A DNA stretch of 64,000 nt from JBAZAX01 sp964568625 (GTDB lineage: Bacteria; Babelota; Babeliae; Babelales; RVW-14). The notes under the pieces were generated by a model. That model was not told where the DNA came from and searched no databases. It saw only the letters and a program-made list of their open reading frames with translations. Every line of letters begins with the position of its first letter. Position 1 is the stretch's first letter. This document shows, in pieces, positions 15,173-23,665 of this stretch. The stretch lies in contig CAZMQG010000005.1 of NCBI GenBank assembly GCA_964568625.1, forward strand, positions 1 through 64,000, read 5' to 3'. The position numbers and the translations under genes were made by a program.

Positions 15173-16846
15173 ATGAAACTTCCGAAAGATCCGATAATGA
15201 CAATTAATAAGCAGTTGCTCATTGTATCGACGATGGTAAGTATCATCAGTATTTTTAATCCTCCAAAAGTCTCTTCTCAACAACGAACGCAACATGCTGA
15301 AGATTTAGAACAACTTAGTGCCCAAGAGGTAATAGCACCAGCAATGCAACTTGCACAAAATCTTTTCGCGCAAACCCAACAAATTATCCAAGGTTTAAAT
15401 GAGTCTATGGCAATAGCACATAGTTCAAATAAAACAGCTATAGATGCAGCTCAAAAAGCCACACAGGCTTTAGATGAAGCAAAACGCACATCAGAACTTT
15501 TAGGCCAAATCTCATCAGGAGTAGAACGTGCGCATAATTTACAGATAACAATAGAACAACAGATACATACAGCCACAAAAAACTTAGAACACGTGCATGA
15601 ACAATTAAGTGCTGCACTTACAAAACAAGCTGCAAAAGAAGAAGAAAAAATAACAGATGCATCAAAAAGAAAAAATGAACATTTCGAAGCAAAAATAAAA
15701 CTCAAAAAAGATCTAGGAATATATGAACAAGAGGCAAAAGTTATGGCTCAAGCAAGTATTGAAACTGAAAAAGAAAAATGGAAAAATATTCGAGAAATCA
15801 TAGGGGATTCAAAAACAATGGCAAAGATTGCACTTGCCATTGTTGCAAGTACACTGTGCATATACACTATCAAATATGGCATGCCGGTTCTTGCAAATTA
15901 TTTAACACAGCCACAAGTTATCAGCGAAACATCAAAAAAAAGCTGGTTATCAACCGAATGGTTGCCAACCGAATGGTTTGGGCAATTCAAATCCAAACAG
16001 CAAACAGATATTGATGATTTAATCTTTGCTCCATTTTTGCAAAAACAACTATTAAACCTTTTATTAAGGGTTCAATCTGCAAGAGATTATGAAGAAGCAC
16101 TTCCCAATATTCTTTTTTATGGAGCTCCTGGAACAGGCAAAACTGCTTTTGTTAAAGCTTTGGCAAAAGCATCGGGCCTTGATTATGCATTAACGTCAGG
16201 ATCAGAATTTGCAAAAATTACAGACCTAAATCTTGCAAATAACGAATTACGCAAATTGTTAAATTGGGCTAAAAAGAGTCCTAAGGGGCTTATTGTTTTT
16301 ATTGATGAAGCCGAATCTTTATTCGCAAACAGGAAGTTGCTAAGCACATCCAAAGCAACGCAAGATTTCATTAATACATTTTTAACACTTATTTCAGATC
16401 AATCTCAAGAAAATGTAATGTTTATTTTTGCAACCAACCATCCGTTTAAACTAGATGATGCAATTACCAATCGTATTGGAATAAACATAGAATTTACATT
16501 ACCACAAGCCATAGAGCGAGAAAAAATACTTTCAATGTATCTAATAAAATTTGCACAAAAAAACAAAAATGCCATCGTTAAAATAACCCCAGAAATTACC
16601 AATTTACTTTCAACTTATGCCGAAAATCTCGATGCTTTTTCTCCGAGAGCTATTAAATTTGTTGCAGAAGAGATGATTATTCAAGCTCGGCGACAAGAAT
16701 CCAAGCAATTGACTAACGATATTGCGTGGTCAGTAATAAAAGAAGCAAAACATAGCCTACAACAAACAGTACAATGGGAAAATGAACGCAATGAATGGGC
16801 TGGCCCGTTACCCATTACACAAATGCAGTACAAGGGGTGGTTTTAG
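15173..16846 (+). CDS. ATAD3-like AAA ATPase with coiled coil and membrane segment
   Basis: A 557-residue protein (start uncertain; Met9 at 15197 is an alternative and neither has a clear ribosome site). Order: N-terminal signal or anchor (about 12-30); long coiled coil rich in Ala/Gln/Glu/Lys (about 45-210); membrane segment (about 217-242); AAA domain (about 285-530). Walker A is GAPGTGKT (317-324), Walker B LIVFIDEAE (373-381), sensor 1 ATNH (Asn422) and the arginine finger NR (434). The architecture and the stretches SGLDYAL, LLNWAKKSPKGL and FIDEAESLFANR are those of eukaryotic ATAD3, an ATPase of the mitochondrial inner membrane. Its stop overlaps the start of the next gene by 1 nt. Confidence 0.8.
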   Translation: MKLPKDPIMTINKQLLIVSTMVSIISIFNPPKVSSQQRTQHAEDLEQLSAQEVIAPAMQLAQNLFAQTQQIIQGLNESMAIAHSSNKTAIDAAQKATQALDEAKRTSELLGQISSGVERAHNLQITIEQQIHTATKNLEHVHEQLSAALTKQAAKEEEKITDASKRKNEHFEAKIKLKKDLGIYEQEAKVMAQASIETEKEKWKNIREIIGDSKTMAKIALAIVASTLCIYTIKYGMPVLANYLTQPQVISETSKKSWLSTEWLPTEWFGQFKSKQQTDIDDLIFAPFLQKQLLNLLLRVQSARDYEEALPNILFYGAPGTGKTAFVKALAKASGLDYALTSGSEFAKITDLNLANNELRKLLNWAKKSPKGLIVFIDEAESLFANRKLLSTSKATQDFINTFLTLISDQSQENVMFIFATNHPFKLDDAITNRIGINIEFTLPQAIEREKILSMYLIKFAQKNKNAIVKITPEITNLLSTYAENLDAFSPRAIKFVAEEMIIQARRQESKQLTNDIAWSVIKEAKHSLQQTVQWENERNEWAGPLPITQMQYKGWF

Positions 16847-17775
16847 TGGAACTAAACAAGCTTATTCTTTTTTTTACATGCTTTATTGTTATGGTCAACT
16901 ATGAACAATTATCTCCCGTAGATGTAACTTTAACAGGTCCTGTAAATTCAATAGATAATAACATTATAGAACTTGTAGATAATATTTGTAACTACATACT
17001 AACTGGACATTCAACAGATGAAGTTATAGAAATGCTCAATGAAGAGCATGAAGGCCATTTATACAACATCAACATCGAAAAGCTTGTGACGAATATTGAA
17101 CGTCTACTGAATAAAAAATACTCCGTAAATAATGTGCTAGATATTTTTGCGATAAATAAAGAATTTGAAAAATTTTACATTCAAAAAAATTTATGGGCTA
17201 AAATAAAAAATACTTATTTTGTATTAAAATCTACAGCCACTCTTGTAATAATCGTAGTTGTGTTTTATTTATTGTATCTATTGGCTCAATGGTTAAAATT
17301 CAAAATTAATTGGTTCGAAAATGAGGATCAGAGAGAGGATAATAAAATCCCAGAGCCTGTAAATGCCCGGTTGGATTACCATGGTAGTAATCCCGAGTCT
17401 CCTATTGAACAAGTGCTACTTGAACAAGTAGCGCAATGTCACCATTTGCATGCACAACAAACTCATCAAGTAAATTGTAATATTCCTACACCAACAACGC
17501 AAGGCATTCCAAAATCAAGTCAAAATGAACAAGGTCTTGACGGATCTTTGTACCCAAATTATGAGGAGGAGATAGACGATCTGGATAAATTAGATCTCGA
17601 ATTAAGTCATTCAATAATGGAACAAGTCAAACAGGCAAGAACAATAGGCCTAGAAATTGAACTAGACCCCACAGCAATTAGCCAAAGGGCCATAGAAAAC
17701 ATTCCACTAGGCGATGTTGGTGAAAGAGTTTTACAACAGGTTAAATATGCAAAAAGCATCGGCTTAATTCCATAA
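16846..17775 (+). CDS. Membrane protein coupled to the ATAD3-like ATPase
   Basis: A 309-residue protein starting at GTG 16846, inside the TAG stop of the ATPase gene, with AAGGGGTGG just upstream; the longer frame from 16795 is rejected. It has an N-terminal hydrophobic segment, a helical region, a strong membrane helix (about 128-150, ATLVIIVVVFYLLYLLAQWL), and a long acidic, Gln-rich tail with two similar units (EQVKQARTIGLE and QQVKYAKSIGLI). The one-base overlap implies translational coupling and a shared role with the ATPase, perhaps as its partner or substrate (inference). No family is recognised. Confidence 0.65.
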   Translation: MELNKLILFFTCFIVMVNYEQLSPVDVTLTGPVNSIDNNIIELVDNICNYILTGHSTDEVIEMLNEEHEGHLYNINIEKLVTNIERLLNKKYSVNNVLDIFAINKEFEKFYIQKNLWAKIKNTYFVLKSTATLVIIVVVFYLLYLLAQWLKFKINWFENEDQREDNKIPEPVNARLDYHGSNPESPIEQVLLEQVAQCHHLHAQQTHQVNCNIPTPTTQGIPKSSQNEQGLDGSLYPNYEEEIDDLDKLDLELSHSIMEQVKQARTIGLEIELDPTAISQRAIENIPLGDVGERVLQQVKYAKSIGLIP

Positions 17776-17833
17776 TAGTACAAACTATTATACACGCTGG
17801 TCAAACTAAGGAGTATCTCCCAACTTCATTTTC

Positions 17834-18670
17834 TTGAATTCACATATAAAATTATCTAATTCACTATTAAGGCTAGCCAAAAAATCATCCACTTTTATAT
17901 TAAGTCCAAGACAAAAAAGAAATACTTCCGAAGAAGAAAAGAAATTAATTAACTTGGCGTTTGAAAAAATTATAAAAATGATTGTTATTTTAAACGATGA
18001 TGACCAGCCAATTAGAAAAATAAGACTTGATCGTAATACCTTCATCAAAGAAATTGATTGGAGTAAAATTCCACTTATTGATAATGTTTATAGTGTGATC
18101 AGCAGCACTTTTGATGAAGAAAAAGAATTTTCAATGCCAAGAGACATCCGAATTTTTTATGGAGCTGATAAAAGTAGAACTACCGAAATTAGTCCAATTG
18201 ATTACTTACATCGTATACAAACATATTTTCAATGTCCTGCTCCTTGTTATGTAATTGCTCTTATATATGTAGAAAGATTTATTAATAAGATAGACGCCAT
18301 TATTAAAAAGAAAGGCGGATCAAATATTTTCAATCAATTTTCATGTTACCGAATTTTTTTAACAGCATTAATTATCGCAATAAAATGGTTCAGTGACAAA
18401 TACTACTCAAATGCCTACTATGCCAAAGTTGGCGGAGTAAACAAGAAAGAATTATGGATACTTGAACATCAATTTCTTATGATTATGGAATCAGATTTAA
18501 GCACTTCATTAGAAGAGTACAATGGATCTAGCTCAGAAACACTTGATGCTTTTCTTGCTAGAAGGCAAAGAATTCTGGAATCAAGTGATGACTCAGAGAT
18601 GCAAAAAAAATCAGTCCCAGGCATAACAACAAAAAAAATGTTCCATGCAAATGACAACGTTATCACTTAG
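17834..18670 (+). CDS. Cyclin-like protein (PHO80/P-type cyclin fold)
   Basis: A 278-residue protein without signal peptide. Residues about 118-230 carry a cyclin box of the PHO80/PCL kind: SPIDYLHRIQTYF, then CYVIALIYVERFI, then RIFLTALIIAIKWFSDKYYSN, and YYAKVGGVNKKELWILEHQFL. The KVGGV followed by EL--LE--FL is the strongest hallmark. Cyclins activate cyclin-dependent kinases and belong to eukaryotes, so a bacterial copy suggests acquisition from a host and action on host kinases (inference). The start is unclear: TTG 17834 is the best in-frame codon, but AAGGAG lies about 20 nt upstream; an ATT at 17828 is possible. It lies downstream of the ATAD3-like pair. Confidence 0.78.
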   Translation: MNSHIKLSNSLLRLAKKSSTFILSPRQKRNTSEEEKKLINLAFEKIIKMIVILNDDDQPIRKIRLDRNTFIKEIDWSKIPLIDNVYSVISSTFDEEKEFSMPRDIRIFYGADKSRTTEISPIDYLHRIQTYFQCPAPCYVIALIYVERFINKIDAIIKKKGGSNIFNQFSCYRIFLTALIIAIKWFSDKYYSNAYYAKVGGVNKKELWILEHQFLMIMESDLSTSLEEYNGSSSETLDAFLARRQRILESSDDSEMQKKSVPGITTKKMFHANDNVIT

Positions 18671-18753
18671 CTCTTAACATCAAAGTTTCCAGCTTTAAAA
18701 TATTCATTAAGCAGTGTTATTCTTTAAATCAAATTCAATATTTACAAACAATA

Positions 18754-19020
18754 CTACAGTTTAGAGTCTGCCATAGAATAATTTTTGGGGGACTGTTCAT
18801 CACTATCCTTTTTTTTACGCCTATGCCCAAATATTTTCCCAGGCCATTTTAGAGGATTTATAGTATCAACTATTTCACTAGAAACCTCTCTTCGAATTCT
18901 TTTGGTAATATCTTGAACTACAGCATCATAAACCCTATAACCAATATATCCAATTAAGAAAATCACCAAAAATATAAGCAGCCAATTTATTATTTTTTTG
19001 AAAAAGTTAGAGGTACTCAT
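18754..19020 (-). CDS. Small single-pass membrane protein
   Basis: An 88-residue protein with one membrane helix (about 10-33, INWLLIFLVIFLIGYIGYRVY) followed by a basic, hydrophilic tail including RRKKKD. GGGGAG lies 10 nt before the ATG. No family is recognised. It stands alone between the cyclin-like gene (convergent) and the secreted protein downstream. Confidence 0.55.
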   Translation of the reverse strand: MSTSNFFKKIINWLLIFLVIFLIGYIGYRVYDAVVQDITKRIRREVSSEIVDTINPLKWPGKIFGHRRKKKDSDEQSPKNYSMADSKL

Positions 19021-19200
19021 TGCAATTAATCTCCCCTTTTATTACACATAGTTATATCCACAGCATACTAATACTATCATTAACATATTAGATGTTGCTA
19101 AAACAACTTTTTTCCATCTATTAATTTGAGGGAAAAAGAGATTTTTGGGGGAATTTAAATAACTGTTTAAAAAAACACAACCTCATTAAACCTATTATAA

Positions 19201-19926
19201 CTACTGCAATAAGCATGGCGTTAGGTTGTCAAAAACCCCAACAATTCTATAGGCAGGATTTCTAAATTCAGTTAGATCCAAAAATTTAGAAAAATATTCC
19301 ATTTCTTTTTTTGTAAATTCGGCAGGCCCATCATAAGGCATACTCAAAACGCATTGAAGTGGTGAGGTACTAAAAAAGTAGATTACTCGTCGTCCACTAT
19401 AAAAATCAATTTCAGCATGGCATCCTTCCGGTTTAACATCTGGATCAAGTCGTTTATTTATATGATCTTTTAAATCTTTGTCAGATAATTTTGGTAAAAA
19501 TTTGGTTGATGAAATCTCTTCAACAGCCAAACATTGCCATATCTTGTCGTGATAAGTTATGAAAACTCTTCCCGGCTGATGCAATAGTTCAGAATCTTTT
19601 TCATAACAATTTTCTAATTTGCATGTTTCATATACACATATGTCAGAACATTTAGAATATCGAGTTCTAATTTCACTGATAGTCCAATTTTTTTTGCTCG
19701 GATCTTGTTGTGATAAATCCCCAAAATGATAAAGAAAGAATTTATTCAGATAATAAAAATACCCGCTAGCACAAGTATCATGTGTGTGTAATTTGCAAAA
19801 TACCGCATTTCTAACGAATCCCTTTTCGTCGGGAGATATTTCTGGCAAGTACTTCATTGGAGAAATATATGAAAAAACTACTACAATAAAAATAAAAAAT
19901 ACCGAAAATGATTTATTTAAAAGCAT
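19201..19926 (-). CDS. Secreted Cys-containing protein of unknown function
   Basis: A 241-residue protein; the ATG at 19926 (AAAGG five nt upstream) is preferred over the start at 19950. It has an N-terminal signal or anchor (about 5-25). The mature part contains at least nine cysteines (CKLHTHDTC, CSDICVYETCKLENC and later CLAVEE, GCHAEI, QCVLS), suggesting disulphides formed outside the cytoplasm. No known domain is recognised. Confidence 0.55.
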   Translation of the reverse strand: MLLNKSFSVFFIFIVVVFSYISPMKYLPEISPDEKGFVRNAVFCKLHTHDTCASGYFYYLNKFFLYHFGDLSQQDPSKKNWTISEIRTRYSKCSDICVYETCKLENCYEKDSELLHQPGRVFITYHDKIWQCLAVEEISSTKFLPKLSDKDLKDHINKRLDPDVKPEGCHAEIDFYSGRRVIYFFSTSPLQCVLSMPYDGPAEFTKKEMEYFSKFLDLTEFRNPAYRIVGVFDNLTPCLLQ

Positions 19927-19994
19927 AAAAACCTTTCGTAATTGACACAAAAATAAATATCTAAAATAAGCTTTTTGACAAATTTACTTGCATT

Positions 19995-20642
19995 TTAACT
20001 TGGTAAATTATCTAACATCAAATTCAATTTACGTAAAACATGAGCTTTGGTATCTGCACCAAATTTAAACCCAGCACTAACAAGTATTTTTGCCATATCT
20101 ACAACTTCTTTTTTTGCAATTTCAATTAACCGATCTCTTGATTCTGATGGAGGTTCTTTTGACGGGTATGAACAAACAGATTCAACAAAAAGATCAAAAC
20201 ATACTGTCGTAGAAAGCCAAGGGACTGTTGGGAATACGTCAAGACTAGCATGATTTTGTAGTAACTCATGAACAACTTTAGGTAAGTTACGAATTATAGC
20301 CAACTGTAACGCAGTCATCCCACAAAAGCAGTTGCCCAATCCTACAGGTTTATTGATGTCAGCTCCCATGGCTAAAAGTTTTGGAATCCCTGAATAAAGT
20401 CCGTAATATGATACCATATGAAGAGCTGTAAAACCTATTAATTTTCCTTGCTCTGTCTCTTCTGAATTAATATCTATCCCTGCACCAATTAATTGTTGTA
20501 GGTGCCCATCTGTTTTATCCCAACAATCCTGAAGAATTGCTTCGTGTAGCAACCTGGCATCCGATTTTTTAATTGCAAAGATATTTGAACAACTCAGAAA
20601 TATTGTTGAATAAATTAATAAAAATAAAAATTTAATTTTCAC
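19995..20642 (-). CDS. Secreted ankyrin-repeat protein
   Basis: A 215-residue protein with a signal peptide (about 1-23) and about three ankyrin repeats (about 28-125), recognisable by GFTALHMVSYYG--SGIPKLLAMGADINK and GMTALQLAIIRNLPKVVHELLQNHASLD. The final 60 residues look like a partial repeat (VVDMAKILVSAGFKFG). Ankyrin repeats bind proteins, and exported ones are typical effectors of intracellular bacteria; a host target is inference. It lies 32 nt downstream of the RING-finger gene on the same strand, so the two may be co-transcribed. Confidence 0.78.
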   Translation of the reverse strand: MKIKFLFLLIYSTIFLSCSNIFAIKKSDARLLHEAILQDCWDKTDGHLQQLIGAGIDINSEETEQGKLIGFTALHMVSYYGLYSGIPKLLAMGADINKPVGLGNCFCGMTALQLAIIRNLPKVVHELLQNHASLDVFPTVPWLSTTVCFDLFVESVCSYPSKEPPSESRDRLIEIAKKEVVDMAKILVSAGFKFGADTKAHVLRKLNLMLDNLPS

Positions 20643-20674
20643 GCTTATTTTTCTTTTTTAGTTAAGTTTTTTGT

Positions 20675-21427
20675 TTAAGAATGACTGCCCAAAATTAGAA
20701 TACGCAAAATTCTTTCCTGAAACGCTTTTCTTTCATACTCATCTCTCGCAGTATCTGATTTTTCCTTATAAAGATCATCCGATATAAACAATGTTATAAA
20801 AGAAAGGTCCAATTCTTTTCTGCAATCAGGACAAAGCTTATGACCATCTTCCTTTGTTAAATCACGACCTGCATACCATTCGAATAAACAGTTGTAACAA
20901 AATACATGATTACATGAAAGAATTAAAGGATTGACATCTGGCTCAATTTTGGACTGACAAATAGTACACATTTGATTACTTAATTGTGATGCATCTTCAA
21001 AATTAAATATGAATGCAGTTGGATATCGTTTTTCCAAATAAGCGGCTAGGTCTTTGTAAAAAAGAGTGCATGGATTCTTGGAATTCTCAGATTCTCGTTT
21101 TAAAAAAGCCTTTATTGCGCACAGCTCTGTTGAGCTGACAAGTCCTTTACTTCTTGATGTAATTTCTTGCATAAAATGCGCCAAATCACTTAATGGATTT
21201 ACGCCCTTGTGAGAATCCAATTCTTTATCTTTACATGGAACTTCATCACTGCTAGCAATTACGTCTTGACATAAAATCACACGGTTACATGAATTTTCCA
21301 TATATTTTGGAGCAAACTCGCCCTTTATTATTTCAAATAAACTAGCCACTGTTATTGGCTGCATAGCAAAAGAATTTTGGCTTGATAAAATTAAAAATAA
21401 ACCAATTAAAAAAACATTTTTTTTCAT
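20675..21427 (-). CDS. Secreted RING-finger protein, putative E3 ubiquitin ligase
   Basis: A 250-residue protein with a signal peptide (about 1-21, cut after SFA) and a canonical C3HC4 RING finger: Cys154, Cys157, Cys172, His174, Cys177, Cys180, Cys199 and Cys202, with spacing C-X2-C-X14-C-X-H-X2-C-X2-C-X18-C-X2-C. RING domains recruit ubiquitin-charged E2 enzymes. Bacteria have no standard ubiquitin system, so an exported RING protein would act on host proteins (inference). The region before the RING (22-150) is helical and unrecognised and may bind the substrate. The ankyrin gene follows on the same strand. Confidence 0.82.
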   Translation of the reverse strand: MKKNVFLIGLFLILSSQNSFAMQPITVASLFEIIKGEFAPKYMENSCNRVILCQDVIASSDEVPCKDKELDSHKGVNPLSDLAHFMQEITSRSKGLVSSTELCAIKAFLKRESENSKNPCTLFYKDLAAYLEKRYPTAFIFNFEDASQLSNQMCTICQSKIEPDVNPLILSCNHVFCYNCLFEWYAGRDLTKEDGHKLCPDCRKELDLSFITLFISDDLYKEKSDTARDEYERKAFQERILRILILGSHS

Positions 21428-21587
21428 TAAAATAATCCCTTATTTTATTTATTCTAAATACATCAAAAATAAATTTGTGCTCAAGCTATCATCATCACAA
21501 TTAAAATTCAAGCATTAATACTTTTTGAAATATGACTATCAATGTTGTTTGGAAAAACAAAGAAGTAAACTCAGTTATATCAAACTA

Positions 21588-21618
21588 TTGACGTTTTTAT
21601 CCCTATTTCAACCATAAT
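21588..21618 (+). promoter_or_regulatory. Candidate promoter of the phospholipase gene
   Basis: TTGACG at 21588-21593 and CATAAT at 21613-21618, spacer 19 nt, which is longer than ideal. It is placed about 37 nt before the ATG at 21655. The -35 is good but the spacing makes the call tentative. Confidence 0.4.
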
Positions 21619-21654
21619 GAAATTAGTTGTTTATAAAAAATATAAAGGGATGCT

Positions 21655-23556
21655 ATGAATATTAGGAAAATGTATTTTTTGACTATATTACTATTATTTA
21701 GTTCACAGTACATGAATTTGAATGCTGATGATATCACTATAATAAATCACACAGAAGACCCTGTTTGGGTTGGCGTTTACAGACTTAAGGAAAATTTGTT
21801 CGGAAAAAGTGTTGGAGACGCTAACTTACAAAATAAGATTGTACAAATTCCTGCAAATGACAAAATCAAGTTGGATCGATCGAAACTCATAATAAAAACT
21901 AACCGGGAACTCATTTTTTCAGATACTGAAGGAGCTCTCAAAGAAAAATTTGATGCAAATGAATACAAATTAGCAAGCAAAACACCTGTAAGCAACAAAC
22001 ATGGCTCTACTTTTCATATTGCGGAAAAAGATAATGTCCTACATGGATACAGCGACATTGAGTGGAAAGTTGTCGAACCGGTAATCTCTGCAGCACATAA
22101 GATTTTCAAAAGAATGCTTGAAGATATACGCACAAGCTCATCGAAACATCCATATGGAAACAAAACAGCACAAGTTCGTAGAAGCTCAGACTTGGCAAAT
22201 GAGGAAGTTGATTTTTTAACCAAAAGAACTCCAAAGGTCAAACAAAAATTAGAAAAACTTTTAGGAATTAGCCTGGACCAAAATGAAATTCCTCGAATTG
22301 CCGTTTGTATGAGTGGAGGCGGAATGCGTGCAGCAACAGCCGCTGAAGGTTTATTTGAAGGGTTGGATAGCATAGGGTTGCTTGATGCACTTACTTACGC
22401 AGCAGGATTGTCAGGGTCAACATGGACATTGGCAAGCTTTGTAGAACTTGGATTGCCTATGGATAAGTATTCTGAGCACTTTGTACAAGCTCTTTCAAAA
22501 GCTCATGCTTTCAGTCCTGCAGACCTTGCACATGTTTTGTGGCTAAAATATGTTTTTGATCAACACACCAGTATTGTTGATTTATATGGAGTCTTTTTGG
22601 CCCACACATTTTTTCATAACATAAACGCCAAAAATTCCGCAAGACAGGATATTCGTCTCTCCGACTCTCAACGCTATTTAATTAACGGTAATTCTTTTCT
22701 TCCAATTTATACATCTATTGAAATAAAAGGCACGGACACTCACTGGGCAACATTTACCCCATACGAATTTGGAATTGATGATTTTAACATGTATATTCCA
22801 ATTTGGGCGCTAGGCCGAAAGTTTAAGGAAGGAGCTTCAACAAATTTCGCACCGGAGCAATCGCTCGGATTTTTAATGGGGATATGGGGATCTGCTGGTT
22901 CAGGATCCGTAAACAACCTATTAGGAACGCAAAAAGATTCCATCTCAAAGACACTTTTCAAAGCATTAAACGATATATTCATTGAAACACATGTTGGCGT
23001 GGTTCGAGTCGCAGCTGTAAGAATTTTCAACCCACTATACGGCGTTTCGGGTGCATCTACACGAAATCTTGAAAAACTTACATTGATGGACGCAGGATAT
23101 GAATTCAATTTACCATTCCCTCCATTACTGAAAAAAGAACGTAAAATTGATATCATAATTGTTATGGATGCATCTGCAAGCGTCCATGAAGACCCTACAG
23201 CTCTTAAAAAAACAGTTGATTATGCAAAATCCAGAGGAATTCCATTCCCTAAGATAAATTTTGATTCAATTACTGAAAAACAAATAAATGTATTTGCTGA
23301 TAAAGACAATGTATCCGCTCCAACTATAATATTTTTAGCCCCAGTCAAAAATTACAACTATGACGCAAAATTTGACCCTAAAAAAGAATTCAATACCACT
23401 TATACTACAACCAAATTTATCTATAACAGTAAGGATGTTAAAAAGCTGAGTGGATTAGTGAAACAAAATATAATTGATAATAAAAATTTAATATTTGATG
23501 CAATTAAAAATAAAATCGAGCAAAAGCACAAATATCTTCAAAAATCCAACGCTTGA
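21655..23556 (+). CDS. Secreted cytosolic-phospholipase-A2-like lipase
   Basis: A 633-residue protein with a signal peptide (about 1-24), a small beta-rich N-terminal part, and a catalytic domain of the cPLA2/lysophospholipase (PLA2_B) type from about 205 to 540. Visible landmarks are the oxyanion loop SGGGMRA (220-226), the nucleophile elbow GLSGS (Ser253), FTPYE (367-371), GIWGSAGSG, and the Asp of MDAG (Asp479) followed by NLP-P-LL and DIII--DAS. This Ser-Asp dyad enzyme class cleaves fatty acids from membrane phospholipids and is mainly eukaryotic; it differs from bacterial patatins. Export suggests attack on host membranes, for example in vacuole escape (inference). AAGGGA precedes the ATG. 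Confidence 0.85.
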   Translation: MNIRKMYFLTILLLFSSQYMNLNADDITIINHTEDPVWVGVYRLKENLFGKSVGDANLQNKIVQIPANDKIKLDRSKLIIKTNRELIFSDTEGALKEKFDANEYKLASKTPVSNKHGSTFHIAEKDNVLHGYSDIEWKVVEPVISAAHKIFKRMLEDIRTSSSKHPYGNKTAQVRRSSDLANEEVDFLTKRTPKVKQKLEKLLGISLDQNEIPRIAVCMSGGGMRAATAAEGLFEGLDSIGLLDALTYAAGLSGSTWTLASFVELGLPMDKYSEHFVQALSKAHAFSPADLAHVLWLKYVFDQHTSIVDLYGVFLAHTFFHNINAKNSARQDIRLSDSQRYLINGNSFLPIYTSIEIKGTDTHWATFTPYEFGIDDFNMYIPIWALGRKFKEGASTNFAPEQSLGFLMGIWGSAGSGSVNNLLGTQKDSISKTLFKALNDIFIETHVGVVRVAAVRIFNPLYGVSGASTRNLEKLTLMDAGYEFNLPFPPLLKKERKIDIIIVMDASASVHEDPTALKKTVDYAKSRGIPFPKINFDSITEKQINVFADKDNVSAPTIIFLAPVKNYNYDAKFDPKKEFNTTYTTTKFIYNSKDVKKLSGLVKQNIIDNKNLIFDAIKNKIEQKHKYLQKSNA

Positions 23557-23665
23557 TATAATCAAATCACAAAACTTTTTTACATACAACGTTTAATTTT
23601 TAATTAACTTTGTATACACTCTTATTTTCGGTAAAATGCTATATTGCCAGCCTCAAGGATTTATT

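Noticed and set aside
15946..15981. Short tandem duplication in the ATAD3-like gene (WLSTEWLPTEWF)
   Set aside because: Only about two 15-bp units; an ordinary small duplication with no sign of a repeat array.
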